Assembly: GCA_023423605.1 (NCBI GenBank)
Contig: JAFAFF010000093.1
Location: 1 to 5,240, forward strand
DNA length: 5,240 nucleotides
DNA from: Pseudomonadota bacterium
GTDB taxonomy: Bacteria > Pseudomonadota > Gammaproteobacteria > Xanthomonadales > Xanthomonadaceae
Direction of reading: 5' to 3'
In this document: positions 1-5,237 of the stretch, one piece after another
Numbering within the stretch: the first letter of the stretch is position 1
How the letters are laid out: each line of letters opens with the position of its first letter
Translations under genes and position numbers: made by a program
Notes under the pieces: model-generated
What the model was told of the DNA's origin: nothing
What the model saw: the letters and a program-made list of their open reading frames with translations, nothing else
Database searches by the model: none

Positions 1-219
1 TTCGATGCCGCGTCGAAGTATCACCTGTTGTTGAACCTGGCCGTGGGCGGCGACTGGGCGGGCAAGGTCAACGCCAGCGGCATCGACGCCTCGGCGTTTC
101 CGCAGGCGATGCAGGTGGATTACGTGCGCGTATTCCGCTGTGGGGCCGGCAAGGACGATGGCAGCGGCTGCGCCACGCGCGATCCTGCGGCAAGGGTCGT
201 GGTTCCGTCGCCGACGTAG
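1..219 (+). CDS. Glycoside hydrolase family 16 protein, C-terminal fragment (laminarinase/beta-glucanase-like)
   Basis: The frame is open from base 1, so only the last 72 residues are visible; start, signal peptide and catalytic acids lie off the left edge. Residues 10-21 (LLNLAVGGDWAG) and 37-45 (MQVDYVRVF) are the typical final strands of the GH16 beta-jelly-roll in bacterial laminarinases and licheninases, enzymes that cut beta-1,3 or beta-1,3-1,4 glucans, usually outside the cell. After the domain end there is a 27-residue tail with two cysteines (residues 47 and 57) that could form a disulfide, consistent with export. The stop TAG at 217-219 is part of the GTAG head of a REP element, so the present C-terminus may have been set by that element. 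The family call is firm. Exact substrate and any upstream modules cannot be judged. Confidence 0.85.
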   Translation, partial: FDAASKYHLLLNLAVGGDWAGKVNASGIDASAFPQAMQVDYVRVFRCGAGKDDGSGCATRDPAARVVVPSPT

Positions 220-238
220 AGCGGGGCTCTGCCCCGCT
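216..238 (+). repeat. SMAG-type REP (GTAG palindrome), copy 1
   Basis: GTAG head (216-219) is followed by an 8-base stem AGCGGGGC, loop TCT and GCCCCGCT. The stem pairs perfectly. It differs from copies 2 and 3 by a C-to-G change in the left arm matched by G-to-C in the right arm, so pairing is kept. Such GTAG-headed palindromes are abundant in Stenotrophomonas maltophilia (SMAG repeats) and are thought to be mobilised by REP-associated tyrosine transposases (RAYT). The head supplies the stop codon of the GH16 gene. Confidence 0.85.
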
Positions 239-262
239 GGCGGGACCTTGGCGTCTCCGGTC

Positions 263-285
263 AGCCGGGCAGAGCCCGGCTCTAC
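263..285 (-). repeat. SMAG-type REP (GTAG palindrome), copy 2
   Basis: Read on the minus strand: GTAG head (282-285), stem AGCCGGGC, loop TCT, stem GCCCGGCT. It faces copy 1 as an inverted pair (heads outward), so 216-285 could fold into a longer cruciform or hairpin. It is identical to copy 3 over 25 bases (262-286 versus 302-326). Confidence 0.88.
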
Positions 286-302
286 GCCGCTGGATCTCAC
301 GC

Positions 303-325
303 AGCCGGGCAGAGCCCGGCTCTAC
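303..325 (-). repeat. SMAG-type REP (GTAG palindrome), copy 3
   Basis: Same orientation and sequence as copy 2, exactly 40 bases further on, with GTAG head at 322-325. It lies 28 bases past the stop of the minus-strand operon. The exact duplication and regular spacing suggest local tandem duplication of a 40-base unit or two related insertions. Confidence 0.88.
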
Positions 326-353
326 GATGCGCGGATTTCCACGCGTTGCCCCG

Positions 354-605
354 TCAGCGCGGGCGGCGGTTCACGCGGCTTCGCCAGGCCGCCACGTTGT
401 CGCCACGGATGCGTCGCTCCTGGGTGCCGCGCACGGTATCGATCTTCCTGTCCTCGCCCGTCACCGGTCCGGCTTCCACGGTTGTTTCGTGCTCGAACGC
501 ATGCGATTTGTCGGTATTGCGGTAATACCGGTACAGCGCCCAGTACAGGGCGCTAGCGCCGGCCGGGCCGGCCAGCAGGATCCACAGTCCACTTTCGTCG
601 CTCAT
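354..605 (-). CDS. Small single-span membrane protein (83 aa), third gene of SPFH operon
   Basis: The ATG (603-605) overlaps the TGA (602-604) of the zinc-ribbon gene as ATGA, which strongly supports this start and translational coupling. Residues 6-25 (GLWILLAGPAGASALYWALY) form one membrane segment, followed by a basic stretch (RYYRNTDK); this predicts the N-terminus outside and a charged tail of about 55 residues in the cytoplasm. The tail is rich in Arg, Glu and Asp, with no cysteine and no recognised catalytic motif. I do not recognise a named domain. Coupling to a membrane-anchored zinc-ribbon protein and an SPFH protein suggests an accessory subunit of the same membrane assembly. It is far smaller than a normal enzyme and may be missed or extended wrongly: the same frame stays open upstream, inside the neighbouring gene. 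Confidence 0.82.
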   Translation of the reverse strand: MSDESGLWILLAGPAGASALYWALYRYYRNTDKSHAFEHETTVEAGPVTGEDRKIDTVRGTQERRIRGDNVAAWRSRVNRRPR

Positions 606-1924
606 GAGGTCGCCACCACGATCCAGAGGGCAAGGGCTTCGATGATGGTGCCGGTGGTCAACGCGGCCAGCAGCAGCTTCCACTGCTGCACCGGCACGCT
701 GCCCATGGTTTCGCCGGTACGACCGTTCACCGCGATGTAGTGCAGCATGCCGCCGTTGCGGCCGGGCTGATGGTACGAATACAACCAGACCGGCAGGTAC
801 ATCGATACCCAGCGCGTTCCGTGTACTTCCAGTCCTTCCTGTTCCCAGCGCACGCCGCGGTCGTAGCGGCGCACGGACGCAGCCACCTGGGCGCGCGCGA
901 TGGACAGCAGCTGGTCCTCCAGGCGTGGACGCATGCGCTCGACATCCAGGTCGCGTTTCTCCGAAGAAAAGCCGGCCAGGTAGGAGGCGTTCCATTTCAG
1001 CGCGTTCTTCGTGTCGAAGGGCAGGATGGCGTTGATGATGTTGTTGGTATTGGCCTGCACATCCAGGTTGCCGCGCTGCGCGGAAGATTCCAGCGGCAGG
1101 TCGTCCACGGTGAAATCAACGTGCCGCTCCACCTGGTACACATCGGCGTCGTAGTACGTCTTCCTGTTCTTTTCGGTGCCACGCGTGTATTCGCGCGTCT
1201 TGATCTCGCCCTTGCCGGCCACGCTGGCGCTGACGTTGCCATCGACGATCATGTAGGGCAGGTAGACGCCCACCACGTTCTCCGGCGTGAACTGGTCCTT
1301 GAAGGCCTTCAGGGCGAACAGGCGGCGCTTGTCCACGAACTGGCGGATGCGGGCCACCGCATCGTCCTTGCGGATGTGGAAGGGCAGCACCGCATCGGGC
1401 ACCGCGCCGTTGGCGATCTGCTCGTTGACGCCGAACACGTGGCGGCACCAGTGGCAGCGGGCGGTCATGGTGCTTTCGGTGTTTATGGTGACTTCGGCGC
1501 CGCAGCCGGTGCACTTGAAGCTCATCAGGCTGGCGACGTCGGCCTGGATGTCGCGCGCACCGGAGGCGATGACCGTGCCACGCAACTGGTCGATGCCCTC
1601 GCCGAGCCCGAAAGCCTCCTCCACGCGTGTGCCATGCCATTCGTTGCGGCAGTACTGGCAGACCAGGAGATCGCTGCCTGCCTTGGGGCGGATGTCGGTG
1701 GAACCGCATTTCGGGCAACGGTTGAGGCCATCCCTGAGCTCGGTGGCGGCAGTATCCAGCGTTACCGGATCAGGCGCCTGCAGCTCATCGCGGATCGGTT
1801 CGGGCAGGGTGGCCGGATCGACCGGAGAGCTGCCGGGCAGCGGCGGCACATCCCGCGGCGAGCCGGGACCGGCAACGGGCGAGGGCGCCGCAGGCAACGG
1901 CGGCGGGTTTCCAGGCGTGGTCAT
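602..1924 (-). CDS. TFIIB-type zinc-ribbon membrane-anchored protein (YdjG-like), 440 aa
   Basis: Residues 1-55 are Pro-rich and probably disordered, with PPLP at 8-11 and 27-30. A first zinc ribbon uses C70, C73, C89 and C92 (CPKC ... CQYC). A second uses C138, C141, C157 and C160 (CTGC ... CHWC). A mixed alpha/beta region follows, with the family-like block at 374-413 (SMYLPVWLYSYH ... HYIAVNGRTGETMGSVPV), and then one hydrophobic segment at about 416-438 that should anchor the C-terminus in the inner membrane. In Bacillus subtilis the zinc-ribbon protein YdjG is encoded with the SPFH protein YdjI and helps tie PspA to the membrane; the same pairing here suggests a similar scaffold role. 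The gene starts 19 bases after the SPFH stop. The best Shine-Dalgarno match (AGGA at 1937-1940) is 12 bases from the ATG, rather far, so translation may depend partly on the upstream gene. The zinc sites are clear; the exact function is inferred. Confidence 0.88.
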   Translation of the reverse strand: MTTPGNPPPLPAAPSPVAGPGSPRDVPPLPGSSPVDPATLPEPIRDELQAPDPVTLDTAATELRDGLNRCPKCGSTDIRPKAGSDLLVCQYCRNEWHGTRVEEAFGLGEGIDQLRGTVIASGARDIQADVASLMSFKCTGCGAEVTINTESTMTARCHWCRHVFGVNEQIANGAVPDAVLPFHIRKDDAVARIRQFVDKRRLFALKAFKDQFTPENVVGVYLPYMIVDGNVSASVAGKGEIKTREYTRGTEKNRKTYYDADVYQVERHVDFTVDDLPLESSAQRGNLDVQANTNNIINAILPFDTKNALKWNASYLAGFSSEKRDLDVERMRPRLEDQLLSIARAQVAASVRRYDRGVRWEQEGLEVHGTRWVSMYLPVWLYSYHQPGRNGGMLHYIAVNGRTGETMGSVPVQQWKLLLAALTTGTIIEALALWIVVATS

Positions 1925-1943
1925 GTGCGTGCGGATTCCTGTC

Positions 1944-3095
1944 CTACAGCCCCAACGCCTTCGCCTTCAGGGCGTCATAGTCGCCCTGGGTGATCAGGCC
2001 GAGATCCAGCATTTCCTTCGCCTTCTTCAGGCGCGCCACCGGATCATCCGCCGCAGGCGTGGCCGCGGCCACAGGCTGCTGCAGGCCACCGATGCCCCCC
2101 ATCATGCCCGACGCCATGCCCACGCCGACCAGGCCGGCGGCACCACCGGTCTCGCCAGCGGACTGGATGCCCTGGGCCAAGCTGGCCTGCAGGTTCGAAT
2201 TGCCGCGTGCACCAGCCAGCGCATCAGCGCGCTGCACGGTCTTCAGCAGCTCCCGGGTGTTGGCGTCGTACTCGATCGACACGATGGCGGTCTTGACGAT
2301 GGCCAGGCCGCGATCGGAATTCCATTGGTATGCCTGCTCCACGGCGTCGGAGAGGCTTTTGGCGAACCCCGGCGAATCCTGCTGCAGGCGGGTGATGCGG
2401 TTTCCCTTGCCCGGATCGTTCGTGTACAGGCTGAAGGCCGGCGCCAGCGACGACACCACTTCGTTGAACAGCTGGTTGGCGGCGGCGTTGTCCAGATCGG
2501 TGAAGTCGAATACCTGGCCCGGCTGCAGGTAGCGCGCCGGCACGAAATTCTTCACGAACAGCAGCGGATCGACGATCTTCAGCGTGTAGGAACCGCGCGT
2601 CACCGCGCCGACCTGGGTGCCGAGGAAGCCGTCGTCCCAGTAGATCTCGGACTGGGTGCCGAAGCGGTTGTCCGGCAGTTCCTTCAGCGAGACGAAGAAG
2701 GCGGCCTGCTGGGCGCCAGGCTGGCCACCGAACTTGAAACGTTCCCAGCTCTGACGGATGAGCGGAGTGACCAGGCCATCGCCAGCGAACAGCGACTGCG
2801 AGTTCGGATCATCCGAACGCCACTCGTAACCGCCGGGTTCGGCGACGAATGCGGTGACCGCACCGTCCTGCATCAGCAGCAGGCCATAGCCTTCGGGAAC
2901 GACGATCTTCGAGCCGTTGGTGATGATGTTGGACGAGGCGCTGGTGTTCGAACCACGCCCGGCATTGGTGCCACGCGGTACCGCGGCGAACAGGGCCGCA
3001 GTGGCCGGCAGGCCCGCCGGCACGGTAAAGAAGTCCTTCCACTGGTCGGCCAGTACACCACCCACCGCACCTGCCACCGCCTGCCTGAGTCCCAT
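1944..3095 (-). CDS. SPFH domain and SHOCT domain protein (YdjI-like flotillin relative), 383 aa
   Basis: The N-terminus (MGLRQAVAGAVGGVLADQWKDFF) and the following GRGSN ... NIITNGSKIVVPEGYG match the YdjI-type SPFH family as I know it. The SPFH fold covers about residues 59-280, ending in RGLAIVKTAIVSIEYD. A Gly/Ala/Met-rich weakly hydrophobic linker (about 310-348) leads to a C-terminal SHOCT motif at 353-381 (LKKAKEMLDLGLITQGDYDA). There is no classical transmembrane helix, so it should be a cytoplasmic protein that assembles on the inner face of the membrane through its partners. SPFH proteins oligomerise and organise membrane domains; in B. subtilis YdjI links PspA to the membrane. The start at 3095 is chosen because GGGGAG (3101-3106) sits five bases upstream; an in-frame ATG at 3128 would add 11 residues but lies inside a palindrome and has no good ribosome site. 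First gene of the three-gene operon. Confidence 0.9.
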   Translation of the reverse strand: MGLRQAVAGAVGGVLADQWKDFFTVPAGLPATAALFAAVPRGTNAGRGSNTSASSNIITNGSKIVVPEGYGLLLMQDGAVTAFVAEPGGYEWRSDDPNSQSLFAGDGLVTPLIRQSWERFKFGGQPGAQQAAFFVSLKELPDNRFGTQSEIYWDDGFLGTQVGAVTRGSYTLKIVDPLLFVKNFVPARYLQPGQVFDFTDLDNAAANQLFNEVVSSLAPAFSLYTNDPGKGNRITRLQQDSPGFAKSLSDAVEQAYQWNSDRGLAIVKTAIVSIEYDANTRELLKTVQRADALAGARGNSNLQASLAQGIQSAGETGGAAGLVGVGMASGMMGGIGGLQQPVAAATPAADDPVARLKKAKEMLDLGLITQGDYDALKAKALGL

Positions 3096-3100
3096 GACAA

Positions 3101-3106
3101 CTCCCC
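3101..3106 (-). promoter_or_regulatory. Ribosome binding site of the SPFH gene
   Basis: GGGGAG on the minus strand, five bases before the ATG at 3095. It decides between this start and the in-frame ATG at 3128. Confidence 0.75.
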
Positions 3107-3116
3107 GTGATCCGTG

Positions 3117-3135
3117 GACGGGCACCATGCCCGTC
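3117..3135. promoter_or_regulatory. Perfect 8-bp inverted repeat in the SPFH leader (operator or mRNA hairpin)
   Basis: GACGGGCA-CCA-TGCCCGTC is a perfect 8-base inverted repeat with a 3-base centre, between the putative -10 box and the ribosome binding site of the SPFH gene. It could be a repressor or activator site just downstream of the transcription start, or a 5' leader hairpin. Which one cannot be told from sequence. Confidence 0.45.
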
Positions 3136-3145
3136 GTATCGCCGG

Positions 3146-3154
3146 ACTATATCA
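3146..3154 (-). promoter_or_regulatory. Putative extended -10 promoter of the SPFH operon
   Basis: The minus strand reads TGATATAGT, an extended -10 element (TGn plus TATAGT, one mismatch to TATAAT). No convincing -35 box is seen 16-18 bases upstream, as is common with extended -10 promoters. It predicts a transcript start near 3139 and a leader of about 44 bases that begins just before the inverted repeat at 3117-3135. Confidence 0.35.
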
Positions 3155-3192
3155 GCAGCATTGCGGATGCACCTGCAGATGAGTACGCCCGC

Positions 3193-3384
3193 TCAGCGAC
3201 GATTTCCCGTGGGGTCCGGGTCTGGCCGCTCATAATCGTCGGGCGTTGCCTTGGGGCCGCCGCCGTCATCGGGCATGTCATGTTCCTTCCACCGCGCCTT
3301 GTCGTTGCGCGACTTGTCGGACGTGTGCGCCTTCGCCTGGTGGTCCACGTCGGCGGTGGGGTTGAAGGGCAGTTTGTCGGTCAT
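3193..3384 (-). CDS. Small hydrophilic hypothetical protein (63 aa)
   Basis: The frame starts with ATG at 3384, six bases after a GGTGA ribosome site (3391-3395), and ends with TGA. The product is strongly charged and polar throughout (many Asp, Lys, Arg and Pro), with no cysteine and no membrane segment; its second half (DMPDDGGGPKATPDDYERPDPDPTG) looks disordered. I do not recognise a domain. It lies 97 bases upstream of the SPFH gene on the same strand, but the promoter-like signals in that gap suggest separate control. The overlapping plus-strand frames have no supporting features. A real, narrowly distributed cytoplasmic protein is the most likely reading, without functional clue. Confidence 0.62.
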   Translation of the reverse strand: MTDKLPFNPTADVDHQAKAHTSDKSRNDKARWKEHDMPDDGGGPKATPDDYERPDPDPTGNRR

Positions 3385-3432
3385 CGCAGGTCACCGTGTG
3401 CGTTCTGGAAGGCCAGCCTGCTCCAGCGCAGG

Positions 3433-3462
3433 TTAACGCCAGGGCGTCATTGAATGAACGCC
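3433..3462. promoter_or_regulatory. Operator-like cluster of ACGCC/GGCGT half-sites in divergent intergenic region
   Basis: AACGCC occurs at 3435-3440 and 3457-3462, exactly 22 bases apart (two helical turns), with the inverted half-site GGCGT at 3443-3447 between them. The right part forms an imperfect palindrome, GGCGT-CATT-G-AATGA-ACGCC (3443-3462, one bulged base). It lies between the divergent 63-aa gene and the dehydrogenase gene, where a shared regulator could bind. No clear -35/-10 pair was found for either gene in 3385-3538. Confidence 0.3.
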
Positions 3463-3527
3463 ACGCACACACGAAGGTCACCATCAGCTCATTGCCGCCG
3501 GTGTATTCCTTCACTCCCACCCTTTCT

Positions 3528-3531
3528 GGAG
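3528..3531 (+). promoter_or_regulatory. Ribosome binding site that sets the dehydrogenase start
   Basis: GGAG lies one base before the ATG at 3533 but seven bases before the ATG at 3539. The normal spacing favours the second ATG. Confidence 0.65.
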
Positions 3532-3538
3532 CATGGCG

Positions 3539-4702
3539 ATGCAGGCATTGACCTATCACGGCCGCAAGGACGTCCGGGTGGAATCCGTACCGGATCCCGT
3601 GCTGGCGGCAGATGACGATCTCATCCTGAGGGTCACGGCGACTGCCATCTGCGGCTCAGACCTGCATCTGTACAGAGGCAAGATTCCCGACCTGCACAAT
3701 GGCGACGTATTGGGGCATGAGTTCATGGGCGTGGTGGAGGAAGTAGGCAGCGCCGTCACCCAGGTGCGCCCGGGCGACCGGGTGGTGATTCCATTCGTGA
3801 TCGCCTGCGGCGAATGCTTCCACTGTGCGCTCTCTGAATATGCCGCGTGCGAGACCACCAATCCCGGGAAGGGCGCGGCGCTGAACCAGAAGGGGCTCAT
3901 GCCACCAGCGGCGTTGTTCGGCTACAGCCACCTGTATGGCGGCGTGGCAGGTGGCCAGGCGGAGTTCGTGCGCGTGCCCAAGGCCAATGTCGGGCCCCTG
4001 CGCATCCCCGACGGCGTTGCCGACGAGCAGGTGCTTTTCCTTTCCGACATCCTGCCAACCGGGTACCAGGCGGCCATCAACGCGGGCGTGAAACCAGGAT
4101 CCACCGTGGCCATTTTCGGTGCTGGGCCGGTTGGCCTGATGAGTGCGGCGTGTTGCCGTCTGCTCGGTGCGGAAACCATCTTCATGGTGGACCATCTTCC
4201 GTACCGTCTTGATTTCGCGCAGCACACCTACGGCGTCACGCCGATCGACTTCAGCAAGGTGGACGATCCTGCGGATTACATCGTCAGCCAGACCAGCGGC
4301 CGCGGCGTGGATGCGTGCATCGAGGCGGTGGGCTTCGAGGCTGAAGGCAGCGCGCTGGAGAGCGCACTGACGGCGGTCAAGCTGGAGGGCAGCAACGGCG
4401 TGGCCATCCGCCAATGCATCGCGGCCACCCGGCGTGGCGGGGTGGTGAGCATTCCGGGGGTGTACGCCGGTTTCATTCATGGCTTCCTGCTGGGCGATGC
4501 CTTCGACAAGGGTCTGACCTTCAAGATGGGACAGACGCACGTGCAGGGCCTGATGCCGGAACTGCTCACGGCCATCCTGGAGGGCCGGCTGGACCCGGGA
4601 ACCATCATTTCGCATCGCATGCGGTTGGCCGACGCGGCGCAGGGGTATGCGATGTTCGATGCGAAGGACGACGATTGCCGGAAGATCGTGCTGACGCCAT
4701 GA
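3539..4702 (+). CDS. Zinc-dependent medium-chain dehydrogenase, formaldehyde-dehydrogenase-like (387 aa)
   Basis: This is an MDR-superfamily NAD(P)-dependent dehydrogenase. Catalytic zinc ligands are C38 (CGSDLH), H60 (GHE) and D170 ([10 protein letters not shown]); Asp as third ligand is a mark of the formaldehyde-dehydrogenase-like subgroup, as in Pseudomonas putida glutathione-independent formaldehyde dehydrogenase. The structural zinc site is C90, C93, C96 and C104. The Rossmann fold shows GAGPVG at 194-199, with D218 ending the second strand, which favours NAD+. The insert around 107-147 ([25 protein letters not shown]) is also typical. The length is normal for the family and no key residue is missing. 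The start at 3539 (MQALTYHG) fits both the ribosome site and family N-termini; ATG 3533 would add two residues. The substrate (formaldehyde, another aldehyde or an alcohol) is not settled by sequence. It is cytoplasmic and probably co-transcribed with the membrane protein downstream. Confidence 0.9.
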   Translation: MQALTYHGRKDVRVESVPDPVLAADDDLILRVTATAICGSDLHLYRGKIPDLHNGDVLGHEFMGVVEEVGSAVTQVRPGDRVVIPFVIACGECFHCALSEYAACETTNPGKGAALNQKGLMPPAALFGYSHLYGGVAGGQAEFVRVPKANVGPLRIPDGVADEQVLFLSDILPTGYQAAINAGVKPGSTVAIFGAGPVGLMSAACCRLLGAETIFMVDHLPYRLDFAQHTYGVTPIDFSKVDDPADYIVSQTSGRGVDACIEAVGFEAEGSALESALTAVKLEGSNGVAIRQCIAATRRGGVVSIPGVYAGFIHGFLLGDAFDKGLTFKMGQTHVQGLMPELLTAILEGRLDPGTIISHRMRLADAAQGYAMFDAKDDDCRKIVLTP

Positions 4703-4749
4703 ACCGGCAGACACGCCACGGCAGACTGCGGCAGGCGGGCCGGCGCTGA
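4699..4749 (+). other. Possible 16-codon bridging ORF between dehydrogenase and membrane protein
   Basis: An ATG at 4699 overlaps the dehydrogenase TGA as ATGA. Its short frame encodes a very basic peptide (6 Arg in 16 residues) and ends at 4747-4749 in TGA overlapping the next gene's ATG as TGATG. Neither start has a strong Shine-Dalgarno, so the ORF could carry terminating ribosomes across the 46-base gap. It could equally be chance in GC-rich DNA. Confidence 0.2.
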
Positions 4750-5237
4750 TGGACGGTGTGATGGCCTGCCTTTACGGAGTGTGGCTGCTGGGCGGTACTC
4801 TGGATTTCTGGTTCCATCGCCGCACTGATCTGCCCCATACCTCGGGGCTCCGCGAGAGCACGCTGCACGGCGTGCAGTTGCTGCTGGTCGGTGGTGGCAT
4901 GCTGGCCTGGCTTGCTTTCCACACTACGTGGGCCATGGTTGCGCTGCTTTCATTCGTGGTGGTGGCCCACGCCGTGGCGGGTTACCTGGACACGGTGAGC
5001 GCCGATGGGCGCCGTCGTATCAGCCCGGCCGAGCAACATGTGCACAGCATCCTGGACGTGGCTCCATGGCTGTTCCTCGCCTGGATTGCGTGGCGGGCGG
5101 CGCCGACGTGGAGCGTGCGCTGGGAGCCTGCACAGGCCGCGTCATGGGCCGGGCTGGTGATTCCGGCAGTGCTGCTGGTGGTCGTGCCGTGGGCGTACGA
5201 GATGACTCAGTGCCTGCGGGCGGTTCGTCGGGCTTGA
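4749..5237 (+). CDS. Polytopic membrane protein of unknown function with His/acidic motifs (162 aa)
   Basis: About five hydrophobic segments are visible (roughly residues 3-19, 41-58, 60-80, 100-117 and 133-152), so it is an inner-membrane protein. Short polar loops carry DFWFHRR (19-25), H30, SGLRESTLH (32-40), H74, D81 and RISPAEQHVHS (90-100). This spacing of His, Glu and Asp at membrane borders resembles a family of small proteobacterial membrane proteins that I recall with HR, ES-LH and EQH-HS motifs but cannot name. The pattern would suit metal or heme binding; that is inference. The ATG at 4749 overlaps the stop of a 16-codon frame and lacks a good ribosome site. The ATG at 4761 has only a weak GGA seven bases upstream and is an alternative start. 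It follows the dehydrogenase by 46 bases on the same strand, so co-transcription is likely. Confidence 0.8.
   Translation: MDGVMACLYGVWLLGGTLDFWFHRRTDLPHTSGLRESTLHGVQLLLVGGGMLAWLAFHTTWAMVALLSFVVVAHAVAGYLDTVSADGRRRISPAEQHVHSILDVAPWLFLAWIAWRAAPTWSVRWEPAQAASWAGLVIPAVLLVVVPWAYEMTQCLRAVRRA

Larger units (their letters stand above)
216..344. terminator. Convergent intergenic region: REP hairpins that may end or protect both transcripts
   Basis: The GH16 gene (+) and the SPFH operon (-) converge here. The three strong GC-rich hairpins, and a weaker one at 329-344 (minus-strand RNA GCGUGG-AAAU-CCGCGC, with one G-U pair), are the only candidate transcript ends. None is followed by a T tract, so this is not a canonical intrinsic terminator. 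REP hairpins are known in other bacteria to block 3' exonucleases or attenuate transcription; that role here is inference. Confidence 0.35.

Noticed and set aside
216..325. CRISPR-like array
   Set aside because: There are only three copies, in mixed orientation, with GTAG heads and perfect short palindromes and no unique spacers of regular length. This is a REP cluster.
354..995. Longer version (213 codons) of the small membrane protein
   Set aside because: The added N-terminal part overlaps the zinc-ribbon gene in another frame and looks like random Arg/Pro/Ala-rich sequence. The ATGA start at 605 and the membrane span directly after it fit better.
740..1993. Plus-strand open frame of 417 codons opposite the zinc-ribbon gene
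   Set aside because: It is fully antisense to a gene with two complete zinc ribbons and a membrane anchor. Its product has no recognisable motif and is rich in Gly, Ala, Val, His and Asp, as expected for the complement of GC-rich codons.
1287..3110. Plus-strand open frame of 607 codons across the SPFH gene and part of the zinc-ribbon gene
   Set aside because: It spans two well-supported genes on the other strand and reads as low-complexity Arg/Gly/Ala/His-rich sequence without domains. Long antisense frames are common at this GC content.
2917..3453. Plus-strand frame of 178 codons over the 63-aa gene and the SPFH 5' end
   Set aside because: It crosses the SPFH start, its promoter region and the 63-aa gene, and has no ribosome site or domain.
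3450..3478. Candidate sigma-70 promoter for the dehydrogenase starting at TTGAAT (3450)
   Set aside because: No acceptable -10 box is found 16-18 bases downstream.
3656..4714. Minus-strand open frame of 352 codons opposite the dehydrogenase
   Set aside because: The plus strand has all zinc and cofactor motifs of the dehydrogenase. The antisense product shows no family features.
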